Part shown: positions 33,625-41,671 of the stretch, piece by piece
Layout of the letters: every line of letters begins with the position of its first letter
How positions within the stretch are numbered: position 1 is the first letter of the stretch
Source of the DNA: SVFI01 sp964519385
Lineage (GTDB): Bacteria > Bacillota > Clostridia > Lachnospirales > Lachnospiraceae
Assembly: GCA_964519385.1 (NCBI GenBank)
Contig: CAZFLR010000003.1
Span: 1 to 64,000 of the forward strand
Direction of reading: 5' to 3'
DNA length: 64,000 nucleotides
Program-made: the position numbers and the translations under genes
Notes under the pieces: model-generated
The model's database searches: none
The model's input: only the letters and a program-made list of their open reading frames with translations
Told to the model about the DNA's origin: nothing

Positions 33625-34881
33625 ATGGAAAAACAGAAATTGACCAAAACTGAAAAAAGCTGGGTTTTATATGACGTGGCAAACTCAGCATTTATTATGA
33701 TTCTCACTGCAACCATACCGATTTATTTCCGGGAACTCGCCACACAGGCAGGCATTGACTCAGCCCATGCAACTTCCATCTGGGGTACGTCAACCTCACT
33801 GGCTATTTTAATACTGGCACTTTTATCACCGATTCTCGGTGCCCTTGCCGATTATCAGAATATGAAAAAAAGAATTTTCCTATTCTTCCTGATTCTCGGA
33901 ATCGGCGGAGGCGTGGCATTTACCATAGCATCTGACTGGCTTGTTTTCCTTGTTTTTTTGATTGTTGCACGAATCGGATATTCTGCCTGCAATATTTTAT
34001 ATGATGCCATGCTTATAGATATCACTACGGACGAACGCATGGACAAAATCTCTTCCTGTGGTTACGCGCTCGGTTATATAGGAAGCTGTATTCCTTTTGT
34101 TGCCGGAATCATCCTGATTCTCATGACACCTTTCGGTCTCACAACGATTGCTGCAACGAGAATTTCATTTATCATTACGATGCTCTGGTGGTTTCTTCTC
34201 ACTATACCATTGCTTAAAAATGTGAAACAGACACATTATCTGAAACCGAAAAAACACACGATTCGTCACAGCTTCCGCAGATTGTGGGTAACCTTCCTCA
34301 AGCTGAAGCGTGACCGGCGTATTCTGTATTACATCATCGGTTATTTCTTTTATATCGACGGTGTTTACACCATTATTTCGATGGCAACCACCTACGGCGG
34401 TGAAGTGGGAATTGACTCAACCCATATGATTCTGGCACTTCTCCTGACTCAGATTGTGGCTTTTCCGTGTGCTCTGTTCAGTTCCGGACTTGCATCAAAA
34501 TTCGGAACTTTGCGCATTATTAAAATATATATTGTCTGCTACTGCTGTATCTGCCTTTTCGGCTTCAATCTGAGTACTGTCACGGAATTCTGGATTCTCG
34601 CAGTTGCTGTCGGAATGTGTCAGGGCGGTATTCAGGCATTATCACGCTCCTATTTCGGAAAACTGATACCTAAAAAGGAAGCAAGCGAATATTTCGGTTT
34701 TTTTGATATCTTCGGTAAATTCGCTGACTTCCTCGGCCCGCTCATCCTGTCCCTCTGCGCTCTGATTTTTAACAGCTCAAAATACGGTGTGCTGGCACTT
34801 ATCATTTTATTTTTTATCGGCTTTATACTGATTTCAAAATCAGAAAAAATAGCAAACCCGGAGGAAAAAAACCATGGATAG
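33625..34881 (+). CDS. MFS transporter of the Atg22/UMF1 type
   Basis: A protein of 418 residues with about twelve membrane helices. The N-terminal WVLYDVANSAFIMILTATIP is diagnostic of the Atg22-like (UMF1/BtlA) group of major facilitators. Other features are ILGALADYQNMKKRIF between helices 2 and 3, a long central loop (KNVKQTHYLKPKKHTIRHSF) and FGKLIPKKEASEYFGFFDIFGKF late in the sequence. Its last eight bases overlap the start of pncB, so the two are co-translated. Substrates of bacterial members are unknown; the coupling makes a pyridine-nucleotide precursor worth considering (inference). Confidence 0.88.
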   Translation: MEKQKLTKTEKSWVLYDVANSAFIMILTATIPIYFRELATQAGIDSAHATSIWGTSTSLAILILALLSPILGALADYQNMKKRIFLFFLILGIGGGVAFTIASDWLVFLVFLIVARIGYSACNILYDAMLIDITTDERMDKISSCGYALGYIGSCIPFVAGIILILMTPFGLTTIAATRISFIITMLWWFLLTIPLLKNVKQTHYLKPKKHTIRHSFRRLWVTFLKLKRDRRILYYIIGYFFYIDGVYTIISMATTYGGEVGIDSTHMILALLLTQIVAFPCALFSSGLASKFGTLRIIKIYIVCYCCICLFGFNLSTVTEFWILAVAVGMCQGGIQALSRSYFGKLIPKKEASEYFGFFDIFGKFADFLGPLILSLCALIFNSSKYGVLALIILFFIGFILISKSEKIANPEEKNHG

Positions 34882-36328
34882 ACAAAATTTGACACTCCTA
34901 ACCGACCTTTACGAACTCACCATGATGCAGGGATATTTCAATCACAAGGATATGAATGAAACCGTCATCTTCGATGCATTTTTCCGCAACAATCCCATGG
35001 ACAGCGGATATTCCATTATGGCCGGTCTCGAGCAGGTAATCCAGTATATTAAGGAGTTGAAATTTGAGCAGGAGGATATTGATTATCTTGCCGGTCTCGG
35101 AATCTTTTCCAAGGATTTTCTTGATTACTTAAAAGACTTTAAATTTACCGGCGATATCTACGCAATTCCTGAGGGAAGTGTAATGTTTCCGAGAGAACCG
35201 ATGATTAAAGTAATTGCACCGATTATGCAGGCACAGCTTGTTGAGACGGCAATCTTAAATATCATTAACCACCAGAGTCTGATTGCCACCAAGACCTCCC
35301 GTGTATGCTTCGCTGCCAAGGGCGACGGCATTATGGAATTCGGTCTGCGCCGTGCACAGGGTCCGGATGCCGGAACCTATGGTGCAAGAGCTGCCATGAT
35401 AGGAGGATGCGTTGGTACTTCCAACGTGCTTGCCGGTCAGCTTTTTGATGTTCCGGTCAGCGGAACACATGCACACAGTTGGATTATGAGTTTCCCTGAT
35501 GAATATACGGCGTTCAAAGCATACGCAGATATTTATCCGGATGCATGCATCTTACTTGTAGATACCTACGACACCTTGAAATCAGGTGTTCCGAGTGCCA
35601 TCCGCGTCTTTACCGAAATGCGGGAAGCCGGAATTAAATCAAAAAAATACGGTATCCGTCTCGATTCCGGAGACCTTGCCTACCTTTCCAAAAAAGCAAG
35701 AAAAATGCTGGATGATGCCGGATTCCCGGATGCCATCATCTCTGCCTCCAACGATCTTGACGAAAATCTGATTGACAGCCTGAAGGCACAGGGCGCGGCG
35801 ATTACCTCCTGGGGTGTCGGAACCCATCTGATTACGAGCAAAGACTGCCCTTCCTTCGGCGGCGTTTATAAGCTCGCTGCAATCAAAGGAAAAGACGGAA
35901 AATTCATTCCAAAAATCAAGCTGTCCGAAAACACGGAAAAGATTACCAATCCGGGCAACAAGATGATATACCGTGTCTATGAAAAAGAAACAGGAAAAAT
36001 CAAAGCAGATCTCATCTGTCTTGTAGGTGAAATCTTCGATGAAAATGAACCTTTGCTTCTCTTCGATCCGTTAGAGCCATGGAAAAAAACCAAGTTAGCT
36101 GCAGGCAGCTACACACTTCGCGAGCTTATGGTTCCTGTATTTATAAACGGTGAATGTGTGTACGAATCACCTAAGGTAATGGAAATCCGTGATTACTGCC
36201 AAAAAGAGCTTGATACCCTCTGGCCGGAGACGAGACGACTCGTCAATCCGCACAAGGTTTATGTGGATTTATCCGCAAAGCTTTATGATATTAAAATCAG
36301 TCTTCTCGATCAGATGAGCAAGGATTGA
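34874..36328 (+). CDS. pncB: Nicotinate phosphoribosyltransferase
   Basis: The salvage enzyme converting nicotinate and PRPP to nicotinate mononucleotide, with ATP hydrolysis. At 484 residues, it has the N-terminal LTDLYELTMMQGYF, then RRAQGPDAGTYGARAAMIGG and the autophosphorylated His loop VSGTHAHSWIMSF. The phosphate-binding region YGIRLDSGDLAYLSKKARKM follows. The ATG lies inside the 3' end of the MFS gene (eight-base overlap), with GGAGG just upstream in that gene. Length and motifs are complete. Confidence 0.95.
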   Translation: MDRQNLTLLTDLYELTMMQGYFNHKDMNETVIFDAFFRNNPMDSGYSIMAGLEQVIQYIKELKFEQEDIDYLAGLGIFSKDFLDYLKDFKFTGDIYAIPEGSVMFPREPMIKVIAPIMQAQLVETAILNIINHQSLIATKTSRVCFAAKGDGIMEFGLRRAQGPDAGTYGARAAMIGGCVGTSNVLAGQLFDVPVSGTHAHSWIMSFPDEYTAFKAYADIYPDACILLVDTYDTLKSGVPSAIRVFTEMREAGIKSKKYGIRLDSGDLAYLSKKARKMLDDAGFPDAIISASNDLDENLIDSLKAQGAAITSWGVGTHLITSKDCPSFGGVYKLAAIKGKDGKFIPKIKLSENTEKITNPGNKMIYRVYEKETGKIKADLICLVGEIFDENEPLLLFDPLEPWKKTKLAAGSYTLRELMVPVFINGECVYESPKVMEIRDYCQKELDTLWPETRRLVNPHKVYVDLSAKLYDIKISLLDQMSKD

Positions 36329-36353
36329 TTTCCATACGAATTTGTCTTATAAT
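36325..36353 (+). promoter_or_regulatory. Sigma-A promoter of the second degV gene
   Basis: TTGATT (36325-36330) overlaps the pncB stop codon; then a 17-base spacer and a consensus TATAAT (36348-36353), 31 bases before the degV start. Confidence 0.6.
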
Positions 36354-36383
36354 CAAAGCAATTTTAAACAAGGGGGAGACATT

Positions 36384-37292
36384 ATGTTAAAAATTATCAC
36401 TGATTCCGCCAGCGACCTTCCAAAGAGTTATATAGAAAAACATGATATACATGTAATTCCGACTCCTGTCGTAATTGATGAGGTGGACTATTTTGACGGC
36501 GAAACCATCCAGACCGAAGAATTTTACGATATTCTCGACGACATCAAACGCGATATCCGCACCTACCATATTAATCCGGAAATGTTTGAAAACGCATTCC
36601 GTCCATATGCGGAGGCAGGAGATACCATTATTTATCTGTGTTTTTCCACGGGAATTGCCGGAACCTTCAATGCCGCAAACATTGCCAAGACCAATATTTT
36701 AGAGGATTATCCGGACTTTGACCTTACAATCATCGACTCAAAATGCGCTGCCATCGGCTTTGGCCTTCTGGTTTCCAAGCTCGTGCACATGCTGGAAAAG
36801 GGAGCCGATAAAGAGACTATCATCAAAGCTGCCGATTACTACATCGCACATATTCACCACGTGTTTACCGTGCGTACACTCAATTATCTGATTAAGGGCG
36901 GACGACTTTCTAAATTTTCCGGTACCATCGGAGAAACACTGGATATCAAACCGATTCTGATTGTAGACAGAGAAGGAAAGCTTTCCGTACTGCAAAAAGT
37001 GCGCGGCGGCAAAAAATCTTTCAAAACACTTGTAGAATACGTGAAAGAACATGCCTACAAGCCTTCTGAACAGGTAATTGCCGTATGTCACGGAGAAGAC
37101 AAGGAATCTCTCGCTCTCGTGCGCAAGTACCTCGACGAGCAGATTTCTCCAAAGGATTACTTCGTTTCCACCGTGGGCTGTGCCATTGGTGCACATACCG
37201 GCCGTGGTATTATCGGAATCTGTTTCTTTGATGCAGACGACGGCGAATTTGCCGAATACTTTACAGATTATAGTCCGGCTGTAGAATCATAA
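36384..37292 (+). CDS. DegV family fatty-acid-binding protein (second copy)
   Basis: A protein of 302 residues starting MLKIITDSASDLPKS, after AAGGGGGAG; a 14-residue extension was trimmed. The family core is clear: IYLCFSTGIAGTFNAAN, LNYLIKGGRLSKFSG, KPILIVDREGKL and VGCAIGAHTGRGIIGI. Like FakB proteins it is expected to hold a fatty acid for phosphorylation by FakA. It differs from the 26440 copy, notably in its canonical ITDSASDLP opening, so the two may prefer different acyl chains (inference). Confidence 0.93.
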   Translation: MLKIITDSASDLPKSYIEKHDIHVIPTPVVIDEVDYFDGETIQTEEFYDILDDIKRDIRTYHINPEMFENAFRPYAEAGDTIIYLCFSTGIAGTFNAANIAKTNILEDYPDFDLTIIDSKCAAIGFGLLVSKLVHMLEKGADKETIIKAADYYIAHIHHVFTVRTLNYLIKGGRLSKFSGTIGETLDIKPILIVDREGKLSVLQKVRGGKKSFKTLVEYVKEHAYKPSEQVIAVCHGEDKESLALVRKYLDEQISPKDYFVSTVGCAIGAHTGRGIIGICFFDADDGEFAEYFTDYSPAVES

Positions 37293-37345
37293 GTTAAGAT
37301 TTTCCATTTTACCGGACCAATCATCTGAAATGAACCGAAACTTTT

Positions 37346-37378
37346 ACACCCTGCAAGACATGAAATCCTGCAGGGTGT
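37346..37378. terminator. Terminator between degV and spoVT
   Basis: ACACCCTGCA pairs with TGCAGGGTGT around a 13-base loop. ATTTTTATT follows on plus and AAAAG precedes, so it may work in both directions. Confidence 0.8.
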
Positions 37379-37382
37379 ATTT

Positions 37383-37928
37383 TTATTGTTCCATCTGACG
37401 GCCGAGAAATCCTGCTGCCGACTGCACAAGCTTTTGCTCCACTTCCCCCATCCTGTCCGTGGAATCGTTAGAAGCAAGAATTACAACGCCTATCACATCG
37501 CCTTCCGCTATAATCGGAACCGAAACAAACTGTTCCATTTCCGGTGTTTTTTCATCTGAAACCTCAATAAATTTCTTGTCTCCCTTCAGGGCCGTAATGC
37601 TTTCACGATTTGTGATGGCATCCTCCATTTTACGGCTCATAGCTTTGCCCAAAAGTGCCTTATATCCCCCGGAAACAGCAATAAACTGATCTCTGTCCGC
37701 AATCAGTGCGATTCGTCCGGAAACCTGAGCCAGACTTTCCGCATATTGCTTGGCAAAGGTTGTCATTTCGCCAATGGGAGAATATTTTTTCAGGATAATT
37801 TCACCTTCACGGTCCGTAAATATTTCAAGCGGATCACTTTCCCTGATTCGGAGTGTTCTTCTGATTTCCTTAGGAATAACGATTCTTCCGAGATCGTCAA
37901 TCCTCCGCACGATGCCTGTTGCCTTCAT
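37383..37928 (-). CDS. spoVT: Stage V sporulation protein T
   Basis: A protein of 181 residues. The AbrB-type swapped-hairpin DNA-binding domain (MKATGIVRRIDDLGRIVIPK, EIRRTLRIRESDPLEIF) is followed by a GAF-like C-terminal domain (SVPIIAEGDVIGVVILASND), the architecture of SpoVT. SpoVT tunes sigma-G-dependent genes in the developing spore. The start has AGGAG upstream; an 8-residue extension was trimmed. A sigma-G-like promoter is at 37968-37997, in keeping with its forespore expression in Bacillus. It is monocistronic. Confidence 0.94.
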   Translation of the reverse strand: MKATGIVRRIDDLGRIVIPKEIRRTLRIRESDPLEIFTDREGEIILKKYSPIGEMTTFAKQYAESLAQVSGRIALIADRDQFIAVSGGYKALLGKAMSRKMEDAITNRESITALKGDKKFIEVSDEKTPEMEQFVSVPIIAEGDVIGVVILASNDSTDRMGEVEQKLVQSAAGFLGRQMEQ

Positions 37929-37967
37929 ATATATTTTCTCCTTTTTTCTCAAATTTTACTATGGAAG

Positions 37968-37997
37968 TAGTATTTGTAAAAAGAGAAATAATATACC
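37968..37997 (-). promoter_or_regulatory. Sigma-G-like promoter of spoVT
   Basis: On the minus strand: GGTATA (37992-37997), a 17-base spacer and AATACTA (37968-37974), one position away from CATWNTA. It lies 40 bases before the start. It is weaker than the sigma-E sites seen elsewhere. Confidence 0.45.
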
Positions 37998-38070
37998 AGT
38001 GATTTTCAATGTGATTGTCTCACTCCTGATTCCTTTACCCAATGTACCAAAAATCAGCCGGAAGCTGCTG

Positions 38071-38470
38071 TTATTCTCTGTTTTTAAGCACTTCCGCCAA
38101 ATTTACCTTATTAAGTTTTCCTGTCAGAAGCTGATTAATCACAAGATAAACAACGATAACTCCCACATATACAATTCCATACAGACCTATCGAAAACTCA
38201 GTATCCATGGCAGAAACCACGTTCGCAGTCATGATTGGATAAACCATGTCCATAACTTTTTTGCCAGCGGTATACAGACCAAAGCACCCACAGCTATTAT
38301 GTAAAAATTGCCGTTTAAATACAATTTTTTGATTTCCCCGACCCGATATCCAAACACCTTAATCATGGATATGTTAAAGGCAGAACGGTCTATCATAACC
38401 CTTACCATCAGATACATAACCATGGCAAAAATAACAGCGGAAAGGATAGTCAGCATATAAATCATTTCTC
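38071..38470 (-). pseudogene. Remnant of an FtsX-type ABC transporter permease (3' end, frameshifted)
   Basis: The C-terminal part of a FtsX/MacB-like permease is present in two frames. The first part reads LTILSAVIFAMVMYLMVRVM through GALVCIPLAKK. The second continues VMDMVYPIMTANVVSAMD to the usual family ending LTGKLNKVNLAEVLKNRE. The switch occurs at a run of six A (38257-38262 on plus, T6); one extra A would restore a single frame. The upstream two-thirds of the permease and any ATPase are missing; instead the sequence runs into the tetR gene, which overlaps in another frame. This looks like an internal deletion plus later decay. Confidence 0.8.
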
Positions 38471-39036
38471 ATAAATATGCCGCGCCAGCCTGCCATTATA
38501 TATGTAATTGCATGTGTGATAAACTTCTCTGCTTCTTTTTCATCCTCAATATGAGTAATCATATAAACATAGGCATCTATCTGTTCATGAGCAATCCAAT
38601 GCACAAACCTATCATCCATCCTTTTATCCGGATATTTCTTCTCCATTACATCTGCCATCTTGCGATAATAAATCTCCGCCGTTTCAATAAAGCGGTCTTT
38701 AATGTTTTCATATTTCGTTCCCTGGCTCTTGGTCAGCAATAACAGCACCTCTTCCCGGTGCTGATACATCCGGTGCATCACAACTTCCGCAGTTGCAAAA
38801 TCCTCCTGCACATCTTTCCCCGCCAAACCATTCTGACTGTCATCCTCTGTCCTATATCTCTTATCGTGAAAATGAGAATGCATAATCTGCCAGATATCCT
38901 CATAAGTTTCCCCAACAACAGAATCAAATAAATCCTCTTTATCTTTAAAAAAGAAATATAATGCTCCGGTGGTAACTCCCGCATTTTTACAGATGTTGCG
39001 AAGGGAGGCCTTAAAATAGCCTTTCTCCTGCTTCAT
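38374..39036 (-). CDS. TetR family regulator, altered at both ends
   Basis: A protein of 220 residues. The helix-turn-helix is clear (ASLRNICKNAGVTTGALYFFFKDKEDLFD), with a helical ligand domain (YQHREEVLLLLTKSQGTKYE onward). Two oddities stand out. The start MKQEKGY leaves no room for the usual first helix of the family. The C-terminus continues past the expected end (MAGWRGIFMRN) into about 30 residues of aromatic/cysteine-rich sequence (DYPFRCYFCHGYVSDG) that is the permease remnant read out of frame. Upstream is a palindromic operator. It probably once controlled the deleted ABC transporter. Activity today is uncertain. Confidence 0.72.
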   Translation of the reverse strand: MKQEKGYFKASLRNICKNAGVTTGALYFFFKDKEDLFDSVVGETYEDIWQIMHSHFHDKRYRTEDDSQNGLAGKDVQEDFATAEVVMHRMYQHREEVLLLLTKSQGTKYENIKDRFIETAEIYYRKMADVMEKKYPDKRMDDRFVHWIAHEQIDAYVYMITHIEDEKEAEKFITHAITYIMAGWRGIFMRNDLYADYPFRCYFCHGYVSDGKGYDRPFCL

Positions 39037-39050
39037 TATTTCCTCAATTC

Positions 39051-39067
39051 ACATAACGCCGTTATGT
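39051..39067. promoter_or_regulatory. Palindromic operator upstream of tetR
   Basis: ACATAAC-GCC-GTTATGT is a perfect 7-base inverted repeat with a 3-base centre, 15 bases before the tetR start. It lies beside a TTGACA element on the minus strand (TGTCAA at 39087 on plus). Its form and place fit self-repression by the TetR protein. Confidence 0.6.
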
Positions 39068-39143
39068 CACTACAGTTCCTTTCATATGTCAATCAGAAAA
39101 ATTATATCTCTTCACTTATGATTCTACCCAAAATGGAAGGGAA

Positions 39144-39545
39144 TCAGCAGATAAACGCCGGCAGCGGAGAAATGAAGGTAAATCCCACCCAGATCATGGC
39201 ATAACTTTTCGGAAAAAATCCGGCCACTAGTTTTGAATATAAATAATAGCTTGTAACCATTCCGACAAAAAATATCAGTACATTGACGGACGCTCTTACG
39301 GAGGAGCTGCTGTAAACCGAAATACACAATGCTATCAACATCCAAATGGCAAAACGTCCCAGAAAATTTCTAATATCCCAATATTCAAATAGAAAAGGCA
39401 GGTCACCGGCTGCTGTGGTATCCAAAAATTTTGAAAAAATACCCAGCCCGGCACCAAGCAACAGTATAGCAACCGTATTTGCCATCTGTCTGCTAAATGG
39501 TATCTGTTTTTCTTTCCATCGTATATTATTTAAAAAAGCTTTCAT
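39144..39545 (-). pseudogene. Small integral membrane protein, probably truncated by a stop codon
   Basis: A protein of 133 residues with about four hydrophobic segments (TVAILLLGAGLGIFSKFL, FAIWMLIALCISVY, ASVNVLIFFVGMVTSYYLY, YAMIWVGFTFISPLPAF). It ends abruptly inside the last hydrophobic segment at a TGA that would need only one base change to be TGG (Trp). No further reading frame continues before the tetR promoter. It follows the XRE regulator by 15 bases, a common regulator-membrane protein pair. I cannot name the family. It may be a truncated or decayed gene. Confidence 0.5.
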
Positions 39546-39560
39546 AATCTGTTTTCCCGG

Positions 39561-39968
39561 TCAAGCCATTTTTGTCTTAATCTCATCTATAATAACACTG
39601 ATATCATCCAGCATGCTGACAATTTCTTTCACGCGTTCGCGCTCCATATCATCAACCATTCCGTCCTGCATAATATCAACAAGCTCCCTGGAAATCGCTT
39701 CCATGCTCTGGGCTGAACCCAGGAACCTGAGTACAAGACGGTCCAGACTTTCATCTTTATTTACCTTTATTTCATCCTTAAGCAGATAGTCAATGCTCAC
39801 ATCAAAAACCTTGCTCAATGCAACAATTTTATCCGTGTCAGGAAGTGTCAGACCAAGCTCCCATTTTGAAATTGCCTGTCTACTGACATTAACCTTCTCT
39901 GCCAGCACCTCCTGTGAATAAGAGTTCTGCGTGCGCAGATGATACAATTTTTCTGCAAAATTTTTCAT
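39561..39968 (-). CDS. XRE family helix-turn-helix regulator
   Basis: A protein of 135 residues. The Cro/C1-type domain at residues 4-65 is typical (LYHLRTQNSYSQEVLAEKVN, VSRQAISKWELGLTLPDTDK, DVSIDYLLKDE). The C-terminal half is helical and acidic, possibly a dimerisation region. It is first in a minus-strand unit with the membrane protein gene and divergent from the ECF sigma gene 170 bases away. The target is unknown; self-regulation and control of the adjacent membrane protein are plausible. Confidence 0.85.
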   Translation of the reverse strand: MKNFAEKLYHLRTQNSYSQEVLAEKVNVSRQAISKWELGLTLPDTDKIVALSKVFDVSIDYLLKDEIKVNKDESLDRLVLRFLGSAQSMEAISRELVDIMQDGMVDDMERERVKEIVSMLDDISVIIDEIKTKMA

Positions 39969-40145
39969 ATTTCGACCCCCAAAAGCATTCTCCTTTAGAT
40001 TTTAGATAGAAGAAAAACTAAAGTCAACCACTTTCATCCTGCGCTTTCGCAACCTGTGGTTGCAACTCAAAAAATTTATTTTACATGAAACTTTTTCGCG
40101 CTATGATAGGTCTAATATATAAAAGGAACCAATAAGGAGGTGAAC

Positions 40146-40643
40146 TTGCTGAATATGTCATCGATGAAAAACCAGCAAAAGGCAGAGCTTATTGAAAAAA
40201 CGATTTTATCCAACTATAACAAATATTACCGGTTAGCTAAGAGTTACACCCACAACAGTGATGATGCACTCGATATCGTACAAAACGGGGCATGCAAAGC
40301 CATCATGTCCGGCAACAAATTAAAAAACGAGGCATTCGTCGAAACCTGGATTTACCGGATTATGCTCAATGAAATTTTTCGATTTTGCAAAACAAACCGG
40401 AACATTCTCATTGTTCCGCAGGACATGGCTCCTGAAACCGGAAAAGAAGATACATATGAAAACTTCGATCTTCAGGTGGCACTTGACCGGCTCGAGCCAA
40501 AAGACAAATCTGTTATCATATTGAAATATTTTGAAGATATGAAGCTGAGCGAAATTGCACAGATATTGAATGAAAAAGAAAATACCATAAAGAGCAGACT
40601 CTACAGAAGCCTCGATAAGCTGAAGCTTCAGCTTGAGGCCTAA
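40146..40643 (+). CDS. ECF-type RNA polymerase sigma factor
   Basis: A protein of about 165 residues. Region 2 (YRLAKSYTHNSDDALDIVQN, FVETWIYRIMLNEIFRFCK) and region 4 (DRLEPKDKSVIILKYFEDMK, LSEIAQILNEKENTIKSRLY) are both present, as in the SigV-like group. The exact start is unsure: AAGGAGG overlaps a GTG at 40140, so the TTG at 40146 (five bases away) or an ATG at 40155 is more likely. It is followed at once by its probable anti-sigma factor. A role in response to envelope damage is inferred from that partner. Confidence 0.9.
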   Translation: MLNMSSMKNQQKAELIEKTILSNYNKYYRLAKSYTHNSDDALDIVQNGACKAIMSGNKLKNEAFVETWIYRIMLNEIFRFCKTNRNILIVPQDMAPETGKEDTYENFDLQVALDRLEPKDKSVIILKYFEDMKLSEIAQILNEKENTIKSRLYRSLDKLKLQLEA

Positions 40644-40677
40644 ACCGGATTTATTTGTGAAAGAGAAGGTGAAAAAA

Positions 40678-41604
40678 ATGAATGTAACTGATATGAATCA
40701 ACTTAAAACCAACTATAAACAGGAAACAATGACAAAGGAGCAGGTGATGCAAATGAAGAAAACAATGGAAAACGCTAAAAAAGAAACCCGTAAAACCACG
40801 ACCCGTACAAATGGTATTATTAAATTTACTGTACCGTTTGCCGCTGCTATCGCACTCTTTATCGCAGTGCCGAACATCTCTATGCAGGCTGCGGAAACAC
40901 TTGGTGATCTCCCGATTATCGGCAGACTCGTGGAGGCCGTAACCTTCCGCGACTATAAAGTAGATGAAGAACGTCAGTATGCAGATGTAGAAGTTCCGGA
41001 GGTTGTCATCAATGAATCTAATGCGGGTGATGCACTTGCAAAAGAAGATGTAGACCCTGAAGTTTCTGAGAAGCTTACGAAATCAGCAGAAGAAATCAAT
41101 GCTGAGATTGAAGCCATCACGCAGCCTTTCATTGAGACCTTTGAGGCCAACATGGAGGCAGAAGGCTATCAGAACATTGTAATCAAACATGAAACCATCC
41201 ACTCTACTGACCAGTATTTTACTTTAAAATTAATCTGCTACCAGGCAGCAGGAAGCGGAGCTGAATGGAATTATTACTACACAATTGATTTATCTACAGG
41301 CGAACGCCTTGAGCTTAAGGATTTGTTTGTGGACGGAGCCGATTACATTACACCAATCAGTGAGAGCATTAAAACACAGATGGAAGAACAGATGGCCGCA
41401 GACGAAAATGTATGCTACTGGCTCGATGACCCGGAAATCCCGGACGAATGGAAATTCAGCAAAATCACAGACGAAACTGCTTTCTATGTAGATGATAACG
41501 GACAGCTTGTTATCAGCTTCAACGAAGGTGATGTAGCTCCTATGTACATGGGCGTTGTAACCTTTGAAATTCCTGCAGAAGTTCTTGAAGGAATCTTAAA
41601 ATAA
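40678..41604 (+). CDS. RsiV-like anti-sigma factor (DUF3298 domain)
   Basis: A protein of 308 residues. A short cytoplasmic N-terminus carries an anti-sigma-like helix (TMTKEQVMQMKKTMENAKKE). One membrane helix (FTVPFAAAIALFIAVPNISM) and an extracellular part follow, with the DUF4163/DUF3298 pattern (YFTLKLICYQAAGSGAEWNY, DLSTGERLELKDLF, FEIPAEVL). This is the layout of RsiV, which in Bacillus binds lysozyme and is then cleaved to free SigV. The ATG at 40678 has AGAAGGTG upstream. Lysozyme sensing here is inference from family only. Confidence 0.82.
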   Translation: MNVTDMNQLKTNYKQETMTKEQVMQMKKTMENAKKETRKTTTRTNGIIKFTVPFAAAIALFIAVPNISMQAAETLGDLPIIGRLVEAVTFRDYKVDEERQYADVEVPEVVINESNAGDALAKEDVDPEVSEKLTKSAEEINAEIEAITQPFIETFEANMEAEGYQNIVIKHETIHSTDQYFTLKLICYQAAGSGAEWNYYYTIDLSTGERLELKDLFVDGADYITPISESIKTQMEEQMAADENVCYWLDDPEIPDEWKFSKITDETAFYVDDNGQLVISFNEGDVAPMYMGVVTFEIPAEVLEGILK

Positions 41605-41620
41605 GGAATAAAGCATAAAT

Positions 41621-41664
41621 AAAAGCCTGAAATCCGGTGTCTTAATCCCGGGTTTCAGGCTTTT
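41621..41664. terminator. Bidirectional terminator between the rsiV-like gene and the symporter gene
   Basis: AAAAGCCTGAAAtCCGG pairs with CCGGgTTTCAGGCTTTT around a loop of about eight bases, with T-rich sequence (TTTTATAATTTTTATTTC) after it and an A run before. Confidence 0.85.
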
Positions 41665-41671
41665 ATAATTT

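Noticed and set aside
39124..39345. 73-residue minus-strand frame overlapping the membrane protein gene
   Set aside because: It is a shifted reading of the membrane protein DNA; considered as a frameshift continuation, but it shows no membrane segments in line with the upstream part.
38000..40100. Possible mobile element in the decayed region
   Set aside because: There is no transposase or integrase frame, no flanking direct repeats or terminal inverted repeats that I could see, and the base composition looks like its neighbours.
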